A stretch of DNA of 23,481 nt from contig DAHXLZ010000148.1 of assembly GCA_027365715.1 (NCBI GenBank), positions 1 to 23,481 of the forward strand, read 5' to 3'. The notes beneath the pieces are model-generated. The model ran no database searches and was not told the DNA's origin. It saw only the letters and a program-made list of their open reading frames with translations. Made by a program: the position numbers and the translations under genes. This document shows positions 1 through 7,493 of this stretch, piece after piece (position 1 is the stretch's first letter; each line of letters begins with the position of its first letter). This DNA comes from Methanomassiliicoccales archaeon. Lineage in GTDB: Archaea > Thermoplasmatota > Thermoplasmata > Sysuiplasmatales > Sysuiplasmataceae.

Positions 1-585
1 CTTGCACCTGCTTGTGCCCAAGTCCTCCTGACATTGGGTCTCGACTGCACGCAGCTCTCATCCAGGAATAGTATTTTCGCATGCTTCCTTCTCGCAAGGG
101 CGCGTATCTTCGGCCATTCCTTCTTCACCCACTCATTGACAGGAACATCGTTCTTCTCCTTCGCGACAAGCTGCGGGACCCGGGGGGGAGAAACCCATGT
201 CCCGCAGCACCCTCCAGACATGAGTGACATTGTATTCGACGCCGAACTCCTGCCTGATCACCTCCGCCACTCTTTTCAGTGTCCAGAGGTCTGTGGGATA
301 GTCCCTTGCGAGTGCGCCCTTTATGAGTATCTTCCTGAGCGCATTACGCTGCTTCACTGACAGCTTCGAAGGCTTTCCCGGCGGCTTGACGTCCTTCCAT
401 GATGTCTTGCCGCCATTCTCCATCCTTCTCTCCCATCTCCTGACAGTTTTCCAGTCCACACCGGGTGTACGTGCTATGTCGGCCTTCCTCACACCTTTGC
501 GGAGGAGCTCATACCCCTTCTTTCTCTTCCACTCCCTCTCGGAGACACTCTTTTTTCTGACGCTCTTCCTGTTCCCGGCAGCCAT
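1..585 (-). pseudogene. IS630-family transposase, frameshifted, cut by the left edge
   Basis: The N-terminal part (ATG at 585) encodes a basic helix-turn-helix region with motifs such as GVDWKTVRRWERR and YPTDLWTLKRVAEVI, followed by YNVTHVWRVLRDMGFS, typical of the DNA-binding half of IS630/Tc1-like transposases. The frame then runs into a run of seven C (plus-strand G 182-188) and stops at 133. In the next frame the protein clearly resumes (VPQLVAKEKNDVPVNEWV, then KILFLDESCVQ), where the Asp of FLDES (about 60-62) fits the first DDE catalytic residue. With six C the frames would join as GFSPRVPQ, so one inserted C explains the break. A TTG at 621 also opens the frame, but the ATG at 585 gives the usual basic N-terminus. 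The rest of the element, including its far end, lies outside the window. Decay, programmed slippage or a sequencing error cannot be told apart here. Confidence 0.82.
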
Positions 586-625
586 CGCATGGTATATGCA
601 CGTTCGACTGTTTCTAGCCAATTAT

Positions 626-645
626 TAAATAAAATAGATTATAAG
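626..645 (-). promoter_or_regulatory. possible promoter of the transposase
   Basis: Read on the minus strand, an A/T-rich tract with TTTATTTAATA lies about 45-55 nt before the ATG at 585, or just upstream of the alternative TTG at 621. It resembles an archaeal TATA box, but the region is A/T-rich as a whole. The right terminal inverted repeat of the element should also lie near here; it cannot be identified because the left end is outside the window. Confidence 0.25.
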
Positions 646-761
646 GCAATATTATTCCAAAGAGCTATAGAAGCAATCACTAACATGTTCGGTATCGGTA
701 TTATATATCGAATAATGACAAATTAACCCAAAGTAAATTTGTCAAGTGTCGAGGGGAAACT

Positions 762-983
762 ATGGAAGAAATAAAAATCTGGCTAGATCAAAAGAAGAAG
801 CTCGTGGCTTTCTACGACGCAAGTCAAAAATGCCTGGACATCTTCTTTGATGAGCAGGGGATCAGGGCTGAACTTTATGATGGAGAGAATCTGATCGAAA
901 AGCGCGTGCTCAAGAGAAGCGAATTTAACCTTGAAGACGTGGCGGCCACGCTTAAGAATAAGAACCTGAGCAGGTTTTCGTGA
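762..983 (+). CDS. small hypothetical protein, 73 aa
   Basis: No family recognised. The product is 73 residues, charged and without membrane segments. It begins MEEIKIWLDQKKKLVAFYD and alternates strand-like and helical stretches, so it may be a small alpha/beta protein. A purine-rich GAGGGG lies 6 nt before the ATG, and a TATA-like TATTATATAT lies near 700-709, giving a leader of roughly 30 nt. It sits between the transposase remnant and an integrase fossil, so it may belong to a decayed mobile region. The start context and absence of other long frames make it plausible as a real gene. Confidence 0.5.
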   Translation: MEEIKIWLDQKKKLVAFYDASQKCLDIFFDEQGIRAELYDGENLIEKRVLKRSEFNLEDVAATLKNKNLSRFS

Positions 984-1008
984 GCGATGGTAATAGGATT
1001 CGAAGGTT

Positions 1009-1734
1009 CTGGCCCAACTCGTGGTTAGACCTGTACTCAGCAAGGCGGGACATAGATACTCCACATTTCTGGGTGGCGAGGGCTGCACCTGCATTGCTGA
1101 ATCCCTGAGAGAAAGAGTGGTTTCAGGGGAGTGATTACCAGAGACTCACCGTTGTTCAGGCAGGATACATGGGGTCACCCGAAGAACCCCTTCCTGATAA
1201 CGACCACCCTGGTCCGCGATGTGAGGGTTGCATTAGGCAGGGCAAGTCTCAGGTTCAAGCCCTACGCCTTGCGCGTGTTTCTCTACCTCCCTCGACATAG
1301 CGGAGAGCAGGGGCCTGATATCCGCCAGTGGCGCAGTTTCTGATGGGCGAAAAGGAACCACAGAGGCACGCTACAGCACCAACAGGATATCTCCCTCAGG
1401 CGTAATTGACTTAATGCGGACTTCCTGTGACAAGTGCTCCAGGTTCCTTGAGACAAGAATAAAGGCTTCATCTGATGAAGACAATACGGCTTACCTCCAT
1501 ATTCAACTGCTGAAGGCTGTAGACTACTCACAAAAACAGATTGACTCGGTCGACCTGGAAACGCCGTTTCAATTCTTACCAAGAACGCCCTATTGCGGCA
1601 CCTATAAGAGATTATCTGGATCAGAGAGGGTGCAGGGGCCAAGTATTACTCCGATCCGGCCAAATTGCTGGGAAGAGAAATCTGGCCATAGTGCTGCGCC
1701 TTTCCTTGGTCCCAGTGTCATCCTTCCTGATTGA
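1009..1734 (+). pseudogene. fossil of an archaeal tyrosine recombinase/integrase
   Basis: Three successive reading-frame segments together resemble the C-terminal half of the long archaeal phage-type integrases. Segment 1 (1009-1134) reads RPVLSKAGHRYSTFLG then ESLRERVVSGE and a stop. Segment 2 (1131 to about 1277, another frame) reads RDSPLFRQDTWGHPKNPFL and FKPYALRV, like the family's SPLFR...RKNRFL...FRPYVLRAYF. Segment 3 (about 1276-1734, back in the first frame) reads LDIAESRGLISASG, TTEARYSTNR and VIDLMRTSCDKCSRFL, matching the expected AESHG...EARYTTNK region. The Tyr at 1372-1374 fits the catalytic nucleophile. The N-terminal half is missing, at least two frameshifts are present, and similarity fades after about 1540. 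The comparison is from memory of the family. No attachment site is visible. Confidence 0.72.
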
Positions 1735-1790
1735 ACGGTATCGGCAGTATGCTGAAGACACAAACAGGTACGGCATAGCGCCGGCAAAGT

Positions 1791-1797
1791 GTTTATC
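1791..1797 (+). promoter_or_regulatory. TATA-like box of the receiver gene
   Basis: GTTTATC is centred about 28 nt before the ATG at 1822, the spacing expected for a leaderless archaeal transcript. There is no Shine-Dalgarno sequence before that ATG. Confidence 0.4.
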
Positions 1798-1821
1798 CCG
1801 GCACAGTATGCGCACATCGAT

Positions 1822-2214
1822 ATGGCAAAACTGAGAATCCTGGTTGTCGATGATTCGTGGCCTACAAGGATGGCCATAGCGGAAGCACTGGAAGCGAACG
1901 GCTACGAGATTGTTGCATCGGGGAAGGACGGCAACGACGCTGTTGCACTCTACAATCAGACAAGTCCGGATGTCATGATACTCGACATAATGATGCCTGG
2001 CAGGGACGGCCTCGATGCTGTCAGCGAGATAAGACAGATGGATCCTCAGGCGAACATCATTGTGGAAAGCGCACGTGACAATGAGGCTCTTAAGTTGAGG
2101 GCGAATATCCTCGGCGTCAGCGCATATCTCGTGAAACCGTTCGGCCTTGCCGAACTCATGGAAGCATTGAAGCCGTTCAGCATGCTCGAGAGGGTAAAAG
2201 ATATGATGCGGTGA
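1822..2214 (+). CDS. stand-alone CheY-like response regulator receiver
   Basis: A 130-residue protein made of one receiver domain. The acidic pair D10-D11 (LVVDDS), the phospho-acceptor D55 (MILDIMMPG), the switch Ser83 (VESA) and the conserved Lys105 (LVKPFG) are all present, so phosphorylation should work. There is no output domain; the protein ends about 20 residues after KPFG, as in CheY and the many archaeal single-domain receivers. The frame is open upstream to 1789, but the ATG at 1822 fits the domain start (MAKLRILVVDDS) and a TATA-like box 28 nt upstream. No histidine kinase or chemotaxis gene is nearby, so its partner cannot be inferred. A perfect hairpin overlaps the stop codon. 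Confidence 0.9.
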   Translation: MAKLRILVVDDSWPTRMAIAEALEANGYEIVASGKDGNDAVALYNQTSPDVMILDIMMPGRDGLDAVSEIRQMDPQANIIVESARDNEALKLRANILGVSAYLVKPFGLAELMEALKPFSMLERVKDMMR

Positions 2215-2237
2215 GGGATAACAAAGTTATCCCTCAC
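2211..2237 (+). terminator. perfect 12-bp hairpin overlapping the receiver stop codon
   Basis: GTGAGGGATAAC (2211-2222), AAA, then GTTATCCCTCAC (2226-2237) form a perfect inverted repeat. The stem includes the TGA stop (2212-2214). No T-run follows, so a bacterial-type terminator is not certain; RNA processing, 3'-end protection or a protein-binding palindrome are alternatives. Confidence 0.5.
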
Positions 2238-2239
2238 CA

Positions 2240-2660
2240 GTTGGGCCATATTGCGCCTATCGACTGGGAAAGTGCGCGTCATCGGGAGTCTTGCCAACAC
2301 TGAAAACGTTCTGTGAGGCGCTGCCGGAGAAGGATGTGGCGACTGCATATCATAACGTCAGGGTGAGGAAGGAAAACAACTGCAGATGGACTGGTGAGTG
2401 TGAGAGCAGAAGTCACCTTGGCTGAGATTCTAACTTAAAGACCAAATCTCTCATCCCCCGCTTCTCCGAATAAGCGGAGCGTGCAGATGGAAGCAGCAAT
2501 CCCGGGTCACGCCGTTCGAATCAACGTTAAACAAGCCATCGAAATGCCCGGGATTCGCAAACAATTTATGATGCGCGGGAAACACGGCTGGCCGCAAGCA
2601 GCCTGCGGATAAACTGCGGATTAACTTCACCGTAGGCCAGTCTTGGAACTCAACCTTTTG
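2240..2660. other. region without a clear gene
   Basis: About 420 nt with no convincing gene. A 9-bp inverted repeat, AATCCCGGG (2498-2506) and CCCGGGATT (2547-2555), encloses 40 nt. A short plus-strand open stretch (2291-2425, with TFCEALPEKDVATAYHNVRV) has protein-like composition but no start signal and no recognised family; it may be a degraded gene. A weaker stem CCGCTT/AAGCGG lies near 2459-2476. Confidence 0.35.
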
Positions 2661-2662
2661 AT

Positions 2663-3253
2663 TCAGCCGATCTCCCGGCTCCTCCCGTTCTTGAGATGTC
2701 TGCTTATGAGCCTGCTTGCCTCTCGCTTCCCAATATAACGGTCAAACTTTATTCCCAGAGAGTTCATGAAAGCTTTCTGTTTTTCAGTTGCGAACAGACC
2801 CTGTATGCGATTCCGAGCCTCCTGGTTTTCATCGAGATATGCTTCATAAGCTTCATGGGACAGTTCATCGGCCATGGAATTCCTCTCCCGCGGTACCCAT
2901 TCGAGTTTGACATTCCGGTATTGCCTGAGCAAGTCCATCACCGCATTATACAGTGGAAGTATGTGTTTTGAATTGACAGAATAGAGGCCGCTGACCTGTC
3001 TCACGGCAAGCTGGCTGTCCCCGAATATCCCGATGTCGCTGATTCCCAGGTGAAGACCGTTTTCAAGCAGAACCACGAGACCGGTATATTCACCGACATT
3101 GTTCGTACTTCGTTCGGAGAAAGGTGTCGCGGCGATGCCGGATTTGGAAAAAATAAGCACATCGCCTCTGTATATGAGGCAGCCATATGTTGCGATGCCA
3201 CATGGATTGACTGGCTCACAGGCGCCGTCAAAGAAACCGATGCACTTTGTCAT
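2663..3253 (-). CDS. rnhA: ribonuclease HI with a C-terminal extension
   Basis: Cleaves the RNA strand of RNA:DNA hybrids. The 196-residue protein begins with an RNase H fold: D9 (FFDGA), E55 (NNVGEYTGL), D79 (IFGDSQ) and D129 (SMADELS) supply the four-carboxylate active site. The short form without the basic protrusion resembles archaeal RNase HI enzymes such as that of Sulfolobus. After about residue 145 a second module follows, with ATEKQKAFMNSLGI and GKREASRLISRHL, resembling a small KQ...LG...KxEAS..I motif found in many prokaryotic and phage proteins. The ATG at 3253 is preceded by AGGAG at a usable distance. Its start overlaps the end of a small upstream frame by 4 nt. Confidence 0.9.
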   Translation of the reverse strand: MTKCIGFFDGACEPVNPCGIATYGCLIYRGDVLIFSKSGIAATPFSERSTNNVGEYTGLVVLLENGLHLGISDIGIFGDSQLAVRQVSGLYSVNSKHILPLYNAVMDLLRQYRNVKLEWVPRERNSMADELSHEAYEAYLDENQEARNRIQGLFATEKQKAFMNSLGIKFDRYIGKREASRLISRHLKNGRSREIG

Positions 3254-3453
3254 TTTGTATGCGCTCCTGTCTGAACCATGATTGCCCGGAATGTCTTTAG
3301 CCTGATCATGACGTGCCGTCTCCGGAACTCACCTGACAGACACTCCGGAAACCACATCACGATGCCTATTGCAGAGTCATATCTCTGCGCTTCCAGTGAT
3401 TGTCCACGTGCACATGCCCGGCAGGTCACACCCAGCACAGCACCTGATATCAA
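3250..3453 (-). CDS. possible small CxxC protein upstream of rnhA
   Basis: A 67-codon frame opens at a TTG (3453) preceded by AGGATCAGGG, and ends in an ATGA overlap with rnhA, the arrangement of translationally coupled genes. The product has one CRAC pair near the N-terminus (GVTCRACARGQ) and a third Cys in FPECL, so it could hold a metal with a partner, but only half of a usual zinc knuckle is visible. No family recognised. Composition is moderately basic, without membrane segments. An internal GTG could also be the start. It may simply be a chance frame. Confidence 0.33.
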   Translation of the reverse strand: MISGAVLGVTCRACARGQSLEAQRYDSAIGIVMWFPECLSGEFRRRHVMIRLKTFRAIMVQTGAHTK

Positions 3454-3480
3454 ACCCTGATCCTAACTCTCAGTAACAGA

Positions 3481-4284
3481 TTACAATATCCTGCCTGTTT
3501 CCTTCTTCCTGATATCGCGCAGATGAAATATCAGCTGCTGAATTTCAGGCGCTTCAGGCGGATCCAGACCCTGAAAATTGTTTGTACCGCCGTATCTGTT
3601 CATTCCGATGCCCCTGACTGGCACCATGAAGCCGGAGCCGCCGATCGGCTGGATATACAGAGTTGAAAGACCCAGCAAGCGGTCCAGTATACCTCTCGAA
3701 ACTATCACATCTGCCACGTTTTCAAGCGGCATTGAGTCTGTAGTATAGCCGATGATTCCGCGCCTTCCTATGGTTCTGTGGTTCGTAATCCAGTAGCTGT
3801 ATTTCTTATAACCGAGGAAGCCCGACACAACACTGATAAAAATAATCAGCCCTATGATAAAACCGAATATGCCCACGAAGATGAGCAGCCCGCCGCCTCT
3901 TAAGCCCCCTCCGGATGATGAGGAACTTATGAACAGCGAAGACAAAGGCACCAGTATGAACAGCCCGAGGAACAGGGCTGTGATGATACCGCCAAATGCG
4001 AATTTCACAATCACCTTCCTCCTGGGCCTGAATTCCTTGAGTATCACTTCTCCGTCCTGGAGTCTGAACGGGAGATTCAGTCCCGGCGGTACCGGGGGAT
4101 AATTTCTGACGACGGGGTCGTTGGCGAAATCAATTGTAGACGATCGTTCGACAGCCGCCGCGGCGGAAGATTGCTGGACGACGGCGGGCGCCTGATGAAG
4201 AGCGAATCCGCAGGACTCACAGAAGTTGACTCCCGCATTGACCGCTTTACCGCAGTTTGGACAGTATGCCACATTATTCACCAA
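3481..4284 (-). CDS. zinc-ribbon, two-helix, bPH2-domain membrane protein
   Basis: A 267-residue membrane protein of unknown job. It starts with a zinc ribbon (C8-x2-C11, C22-x2-C25: CPNCGK and CESCG), then an Ala/Ser/Pro-rich linker, two hydrophobic segments (about 93-119 and 132-158) separated by a Ser/Gly-rich loop, and a bacterial-type PH domain (about 160-240) with YWITNHRTIGRRG and IVSRGILDRLLGLSTLYI. This matches the YdbS/bPH2 family fused to a zinc ribbon, common in archaea. It begins with adjacent TTG (4284) and GTG (4281) codons; a minus-strand TATA-like TTTTATAC about 25 nt upstream favours a leaderless start at one of them. Confidence 0.85.
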   Translation of the reverse strand: MVNNVAYCPNCGKAVNAGVNFCESCGFALHQAPAVVQQSSAAAAVERSSTIDFANDPVVRNYPPVPPGLNLPFRLQDGEVILKEFRPRRKVIVKFAFGGIITALFLGLFILVPLSSLFISSSSSGGGLRGGGLLIFVGIFGFIIGLIIFISVVSGFLGYKKYSYWITNHRTIGRRGIIGYTTDSMPLENVADVIVSRGILDRLLGLSTLYIQPIGGSGFMVPVRGIGMNRYGGTNNFQGLDPPEAPEIQQLIFHLRDIRKKETGRIL

Positions 4285-4304
4285 AAACTGAAATCAGGTG
4301 GCAC

Positions 4305-4313
4305 GTATAAAAT
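4305..4313 (-). promoter_or_regulatory. TATA box of the zinc-ribbon/bPH2 gene
   Basis: On the minus strand TTTTATAC lies about 25 nt before the TTG/GTG start, so transcription should begin at or next to the start codon (leaderless mRNA). Confidence 0.5.
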
Positions 4314-4491
4314 GAATAGGATTTGGCAAGCGTGTTACAAAGTGCCGTTGGCAGACAGGAAATTTCCTTCCCGCCCTGCTTCATAAACAGACTCGACATG
4401 ATGCAATATCCAGAAATGGAAAGTAAAATGTACGGAGAAGGTATGAGTCCTGAGCAGTCAACTTTATCCCAAATTAATGGATCGAACCAGC

Positions 4492-4498
4492 GTATATG
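4492..4498 (+). promoter_or_regulatory. TATA-like box of the methyltransferase gene
   Basis: GTATATG is centred about 27 nt before the ATG at 4522. This supports a leaderless start there rather than at the longer open frame beginning at 4477, which would include the box in the coding region. Confidence 0.45.
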
Positions 4499-4521
4499 CG
4501 AATTGCTTGACTGGGATTATC

Positions 4522-5349
4522 ATGCAACTGAACAAAATTTACCACATGGACTGCATAAAAGGAATGAGAGAGTTAAATGCCGGCAGTGTAGACATAATAG
4601 TGACCTCTCCACCTTACAACATCGGAGTGGAATACAACCAGCACAAAGACAATATGGAATTTAAGGACTATCTGAAATGGATGGAGGATTTTGGCAGGGC
4701 CTGTAAAACTGTCCTGAAAGAAAATGGCTCTTTGTTCTTTAACATAGGCGACAAGTCCAGCGATGAGCTGAAGGCGTTTGATGTAGCCAGAAGGGTAAAT
4801 CAGGATAACCTGAAATTACAGAATACCATACACTGGATTAAGCACATATCAATACCAGAAGAGAGGATAAGCGCGGGACATTTCAAGCCTGTCAACAGCA
4901 AGCGTTTTCTTAACAACTGCCATGAGTATATATTCCATTTCACAAAGAACAAGGACGTTGAACTGGACAAACTCGCCATTGGTGTGCCATATGTGGACAA
5001 GACCAACATAGCAAGATGGAATTCGGTAAAGACGGATTTAAGAGACAGAGGAAATGTGTGGTATATTCCATATGAGACAGTTCAATCAGAAAAGGAGCAT
5101 CCTGCATCATTCCCTAAAAGATTGCCGGAGATGTGCATAAAGCTGCATGGCTACAGCAGGGATACTGTGGTTCTTGACCCGTTCATGGGTTCTGGCACTA
5201 CAGCGGCAGTGGCTAAGGAACTGGGATGCAAGTATATTGGATTTGAGATAGACAAACTATACCAGAAGATAGCAGAGGATAAACTGCTGCAAACAAATAC
5301 TATCAGCCATCAAACGAGTGAAGACGATGCGCTTCTGTCGTCTTATTGA
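4522..5349 (+). CDS. beta-class DNA methyltransferase (N4-cytosine or N6-adenine)
   Basis: Transfers a methyl group from S-adenosylmethionine to an exocyclic amino group in DNA. The catalytic motif TSPPYNIG comes near the N-terminus and the SAM-binding motif DPFMGSGTTAAVA near the C-terminus, which is the beta-class order. TSPPY is more usual in N4-cytosine enzymes, but N6-adenine enzymes also carry it, so the base is not settled. FFNIGD in the middle and GFEID near the end are further family motifs. With the ATG at 4522 the protein has 275 residues (MQLNKIYHMDCIKGM). No endonuclease or specificity subunit adjoins it, so it is probably a solitary methylase. It looks more A/T-rich than its neighbours and lies in an accessory-rich area, consistent with transfer. 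Its end overlaps that of arsA by 7 nt, convergently. Confidence 0.9.
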   Translation: MQLNKIYHMDCIKGMRELNAGSVDIIVTSPPYNIGVEYNQHKDNMEFKDYLKWMEDFGRACKTVLKENGSLFFNIGDKSSDELKAFDVARRVNQDNLKLQNTIHWIKHISIPEERISAGHFKPVNSKRFLNNCHEYIFHFTKNKDVELDKLAIGVPYVDKTNIARWNSVKTDLRDRGNVWYIPYETVQSEKEHPASFPKRLPEMCIKLHGYSRDTVVLDPFMGSGTTAAVAKELGCKYIGFEIDKLYQKIAEDKLLQTNTISHQTSEDDALLSSY

Positions 5350-7082
5350 TTGGCTCTGATGCCGTATTGTGTGAATTCGTTGCTCTTATCAGCATTCCAG
5401 CTCACCAGAAAAGTGCGATCTGACATGCCGGTTACCTCGTTGATATACCGGTACTCTTCCGCTCTCCGATGCGCCAGTGTGGGTTCATGGACACGCAGGG
5501 GAGCGAGACTGCGGTTAACAACCCACGCATATGGCTTTATGCCTGCCCTCAGCAGATCAGACTGAAGCTGTGCTGATTCGTGGACAGGTGTTGGTTCTGG
5601 CAAAGTGACGATGATGACCTTGGTAAGTCGCTGGTTCCTGAGACGCGGAAGCAGTCTTCTGACGTTTTCAGGTGAATTGCGGGCAGAACGGAGAACCTCC
5701 CTGTGATATGACTCCGCTGCGTCCAGAAGAAGCAGAGTGTGACCGGTCGGCGCAGTGTCTATCACTATGAAACTGCTGTCTCCTTCGGTCATGACTTCAG
5801 CAAACGCACGGAATACAGCGATTTCCTGTGTGCATGGCGAGCGAAGATCCTCCTTAAGGAGCTTCATTCCTTCATTGTCCAGCCCTGCCGAGGAACTTCT
5901 GATGACATCTTCCATATAGACCGCTGTTTCCGCCACAGGATCTATCCTGCTGACGCGCAGGTCGGGGGGAAAGGCTTCCTGGTCGAACTTGCCTGCCGGA
6001 TCGGTAGTCGTCAGGTGAACCGAGTACCCGCGATTTGAAAGGGCAGCCGCGATCATCGACGCAATGGTGGTTTTTCCGACGCCGCCTTTGCCCATGGTCA
6101 TTATTATTCCATGGCCCTCGACGGCCAGCGCATCAATCAAGCTGTCGAAAGATGGTGTATCGTGAAGATCGGTCTTATCCGGACCATGTGGCGCTTCCAC
6201 GATATGATTTCCATTCAAAAATGCCCTTAGCTCAGCAACACCGATTGGATTGAACGATTTCAGGGCGAAATCGAATCTCTTGAGGCGTTTGAGTCTTTCA
6301 GGCATTTTCTCAATAGCGCTCAACTGCTGTTTTTGAATCTTGATGGCCACAGGATCGTTGCTTCCAGGGGTTCTGAAAATTCCGTTCAGCACCAGATACT
6401 GGTTAGAGATGCCCTGAGCGCTGAGCTCCAGACTGGTGCGTTCTGCCTCGAACAATGTGGAGTTATCCGGGCGCGCCACAAGAACAATAGTGGTTATTTC
6501 TCCATTGCTGAGCGCCCTCCTTGCCTCATCGTAAAGTGCCCTTTGTCCCCCCAGTCCGGCGAGGGGCCCCAGACATGTTGTAACAGACGAACTTGAATTG
6601 AGGAAATCGGACCAGGCTGCAGGGAGGGATAAGAGCCTGAGTGTGTGACCGGTTGGTGCGGTATCGAATACAACATGATCGAATTTCTCAGTCGCATGCG
6701 AATCGCCCATAAGTTTAGAAAATTCATCAAATGATGCCACTTCCGTCGTACAGGCGCCAGAAAGCTGTTCTTCTATGCTCGCCACAGTCTCCTGTGGTAG
6801 AAGCGCGCGATAGGGCCCTACTATACGCTCCCTGTAGTTTATAGCCGACATTTCAGGATTTATATTGAGAGCAAACAATTTCAAAACCTCCGGCACCTGA
6901 GATGGTGACGAAGTGAGAGAGATGTCGAACATTTCGTCGAGGTTGGAGGCAGGATCCGTGCTTACGAGAAGAACATTCTTTCCTTCGTCTGAAAGGGAAA
7001 CGGCAAAAGCAGACGCCAGAGTAGTCTTGCCAACACCTCCCTTGCCTGTAAAGAAGACGAAACGCGTAGCCACTTGCCTCAA
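5343..7082 (-). CDS. arsA: arsenite/antimonite-stimulated ATPase ArsA
   Basis: Soluble ATPase that in the known system drives arsenite extrusion through the membrane protein ArsB. The 579 residues contain two homologous halves: P-loops GKGGVGKTT at about 13-21 and 331-339, and the signature DTAPTGHTL at about 140-148 and again in the second half. Metalloid-binding cysteines C111 (GACTTE), C170 (VTTCLGP) and C417 (SPCTQE) line up with C113, C172 and C422 of the E. coli plasmid enzyme, so it is a true two-domain ArsA and not a Get3-type single-domain ATPase. The start is TTG at 7082, 12 nt after arsD; a GAGGTGA overlapping the arsD stop can serve as ribosome-binding site. GTG at 7073 is an alternative. 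Confidence 0.95.
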   Translation of the reverse strand: MRQVATRFVFFTGKGGVGKTTLASAFAVSLSDEGKNVLLVSTDPASNLDEMFDISLTSSPSQVPEVLKLFALNINPEMSAINYRERIVGPYRALLPQETVASIEEQLSGACTTEVASFDEFSKLMGDSHATEKFDHVVFDTAPTGHTLRLLSLPAAWSDFLNSSSSVTTCLGPLAGLGGQRALYDEARRALSNGEITTIVLVARPDNSTLFEAERTSLELSAQGISNQYLVLNGIFRTPGSNDPVAIKIQKQQLSAIEKMPERLKRLKRFDFALKSFNPIGVAELRAFLNGNHIVEAPHGPDKTDLHDTPSFDSLIDALAVEGHGIIMTMGKGGVGKTTIASMIAAALSNRGYSVHLTTTDPAGKFDQEAFPPDLRVSRIDPVAETAVYMEDVIRSSSAGLDNEGMKLLKEDLRSPCTQEIAVFRAFAEVMTEGDSSFIVIDTAPTGHTLLLLDAAESYHREVLRSARNSPENVRRLLPRLRNQRLTKVIIVTLPEPTPVHESAQLQSDLLRAGIKPYAWVVNRSLAPLRVHEPTLAHRRAEEYRYINEVTGMSDRTFLVSWNADKSNEFTQYGIRANQ

Positions 7083-7094
7083 TCTGATGACATT

Positions 7095-7490
7095 TCACCT
7101 CATGCCGAGGATTCTTGTCAGTTCGTCCCGCACCGGGTATAGCCGCGTGGCTACGACCTTTCCGTTAAGCAGAGTTATTGGAAGGCAGTCGTTTCCTTCA
7201 ATATGGAGTAGCCTGCTGACCTCAGGATTCTTAACAAAAGCTCCGGGCTGCTGCGAAAGGTTGTATCTGGTTACGCCTATTCCCCTCCTCTTCAGCCATT
7301 CCACGTTCTGGGCAAACTGTATCAGCGCACTGTCCACAGATGGTCCACAGACGCCGGTGGAACAGCACACAGGAGGATCAAACACCTCCAGAACCCTGTC
7401 TGAGGTGAGGGCGCCATGCTCAGAATCGGCCATATCCAAATCAAACACTTTCAATTCTCTTCCTGAATTTTCTGAATTATTCATGTCCAT
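7095..7490 (-). CDS. arsD: arsenic metallochaperone ArsD
   Basis: Binds arsenite and hands it to ArsA. The key motif is CCSTGVCG: C42, C43 and C48 correspond to C12, C13 and C18 of E. coli ArsD, the residues required for metalloid transfer. Preceding VLEVFDPP and downstream QFAQNVEWLKRRGI, RYNL and LPITLLNGKVV match the thioredoxin-like ArsD fold. At 131 residues it has about 30 more N-terminal residues than the plasmid protein; the internal Met20 would shorten that extension. The ATG at 7490 lies 30 nt from the promoter box shared with arsR, which favours the long form. It is the first gene of arsDA, transcribed leftward. Confidence 0.93.
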   Translation of the reverse strand: MDMNNSENSGRELKVFDLDMADSEHGALTSDRVLEVFDPPVCCSTGVCGPSVDSALIQFAQNVEWLKRRGIGVTRYNLSQQPGAFVKNPEVSRLLHIEGNDCLPITLLNGKVVATRLYPVRDELTRILGMR

Positions 7491-7493
7491 CCT

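Noticed and set aside
2291..2425. Open stretch with protein-like composition (TFCEALPEKDVATAYHNV)
   Set aside because: No start signal, only 44 codons, and no recognised family; noted as possible gene remnant only.
2505..2530. GTTCGAATC resembling a tRNA T-loop
   Set aside because: The flanking five bases on each side do not form a T stem and no acceptor or anticodon arm is found nearby.
4323..4664. 113-codon plus-strand frame upstream of and overlapping the methylase
   Set aside because: It overlaps the methylase catalytic region in another frame and shows no known motif.
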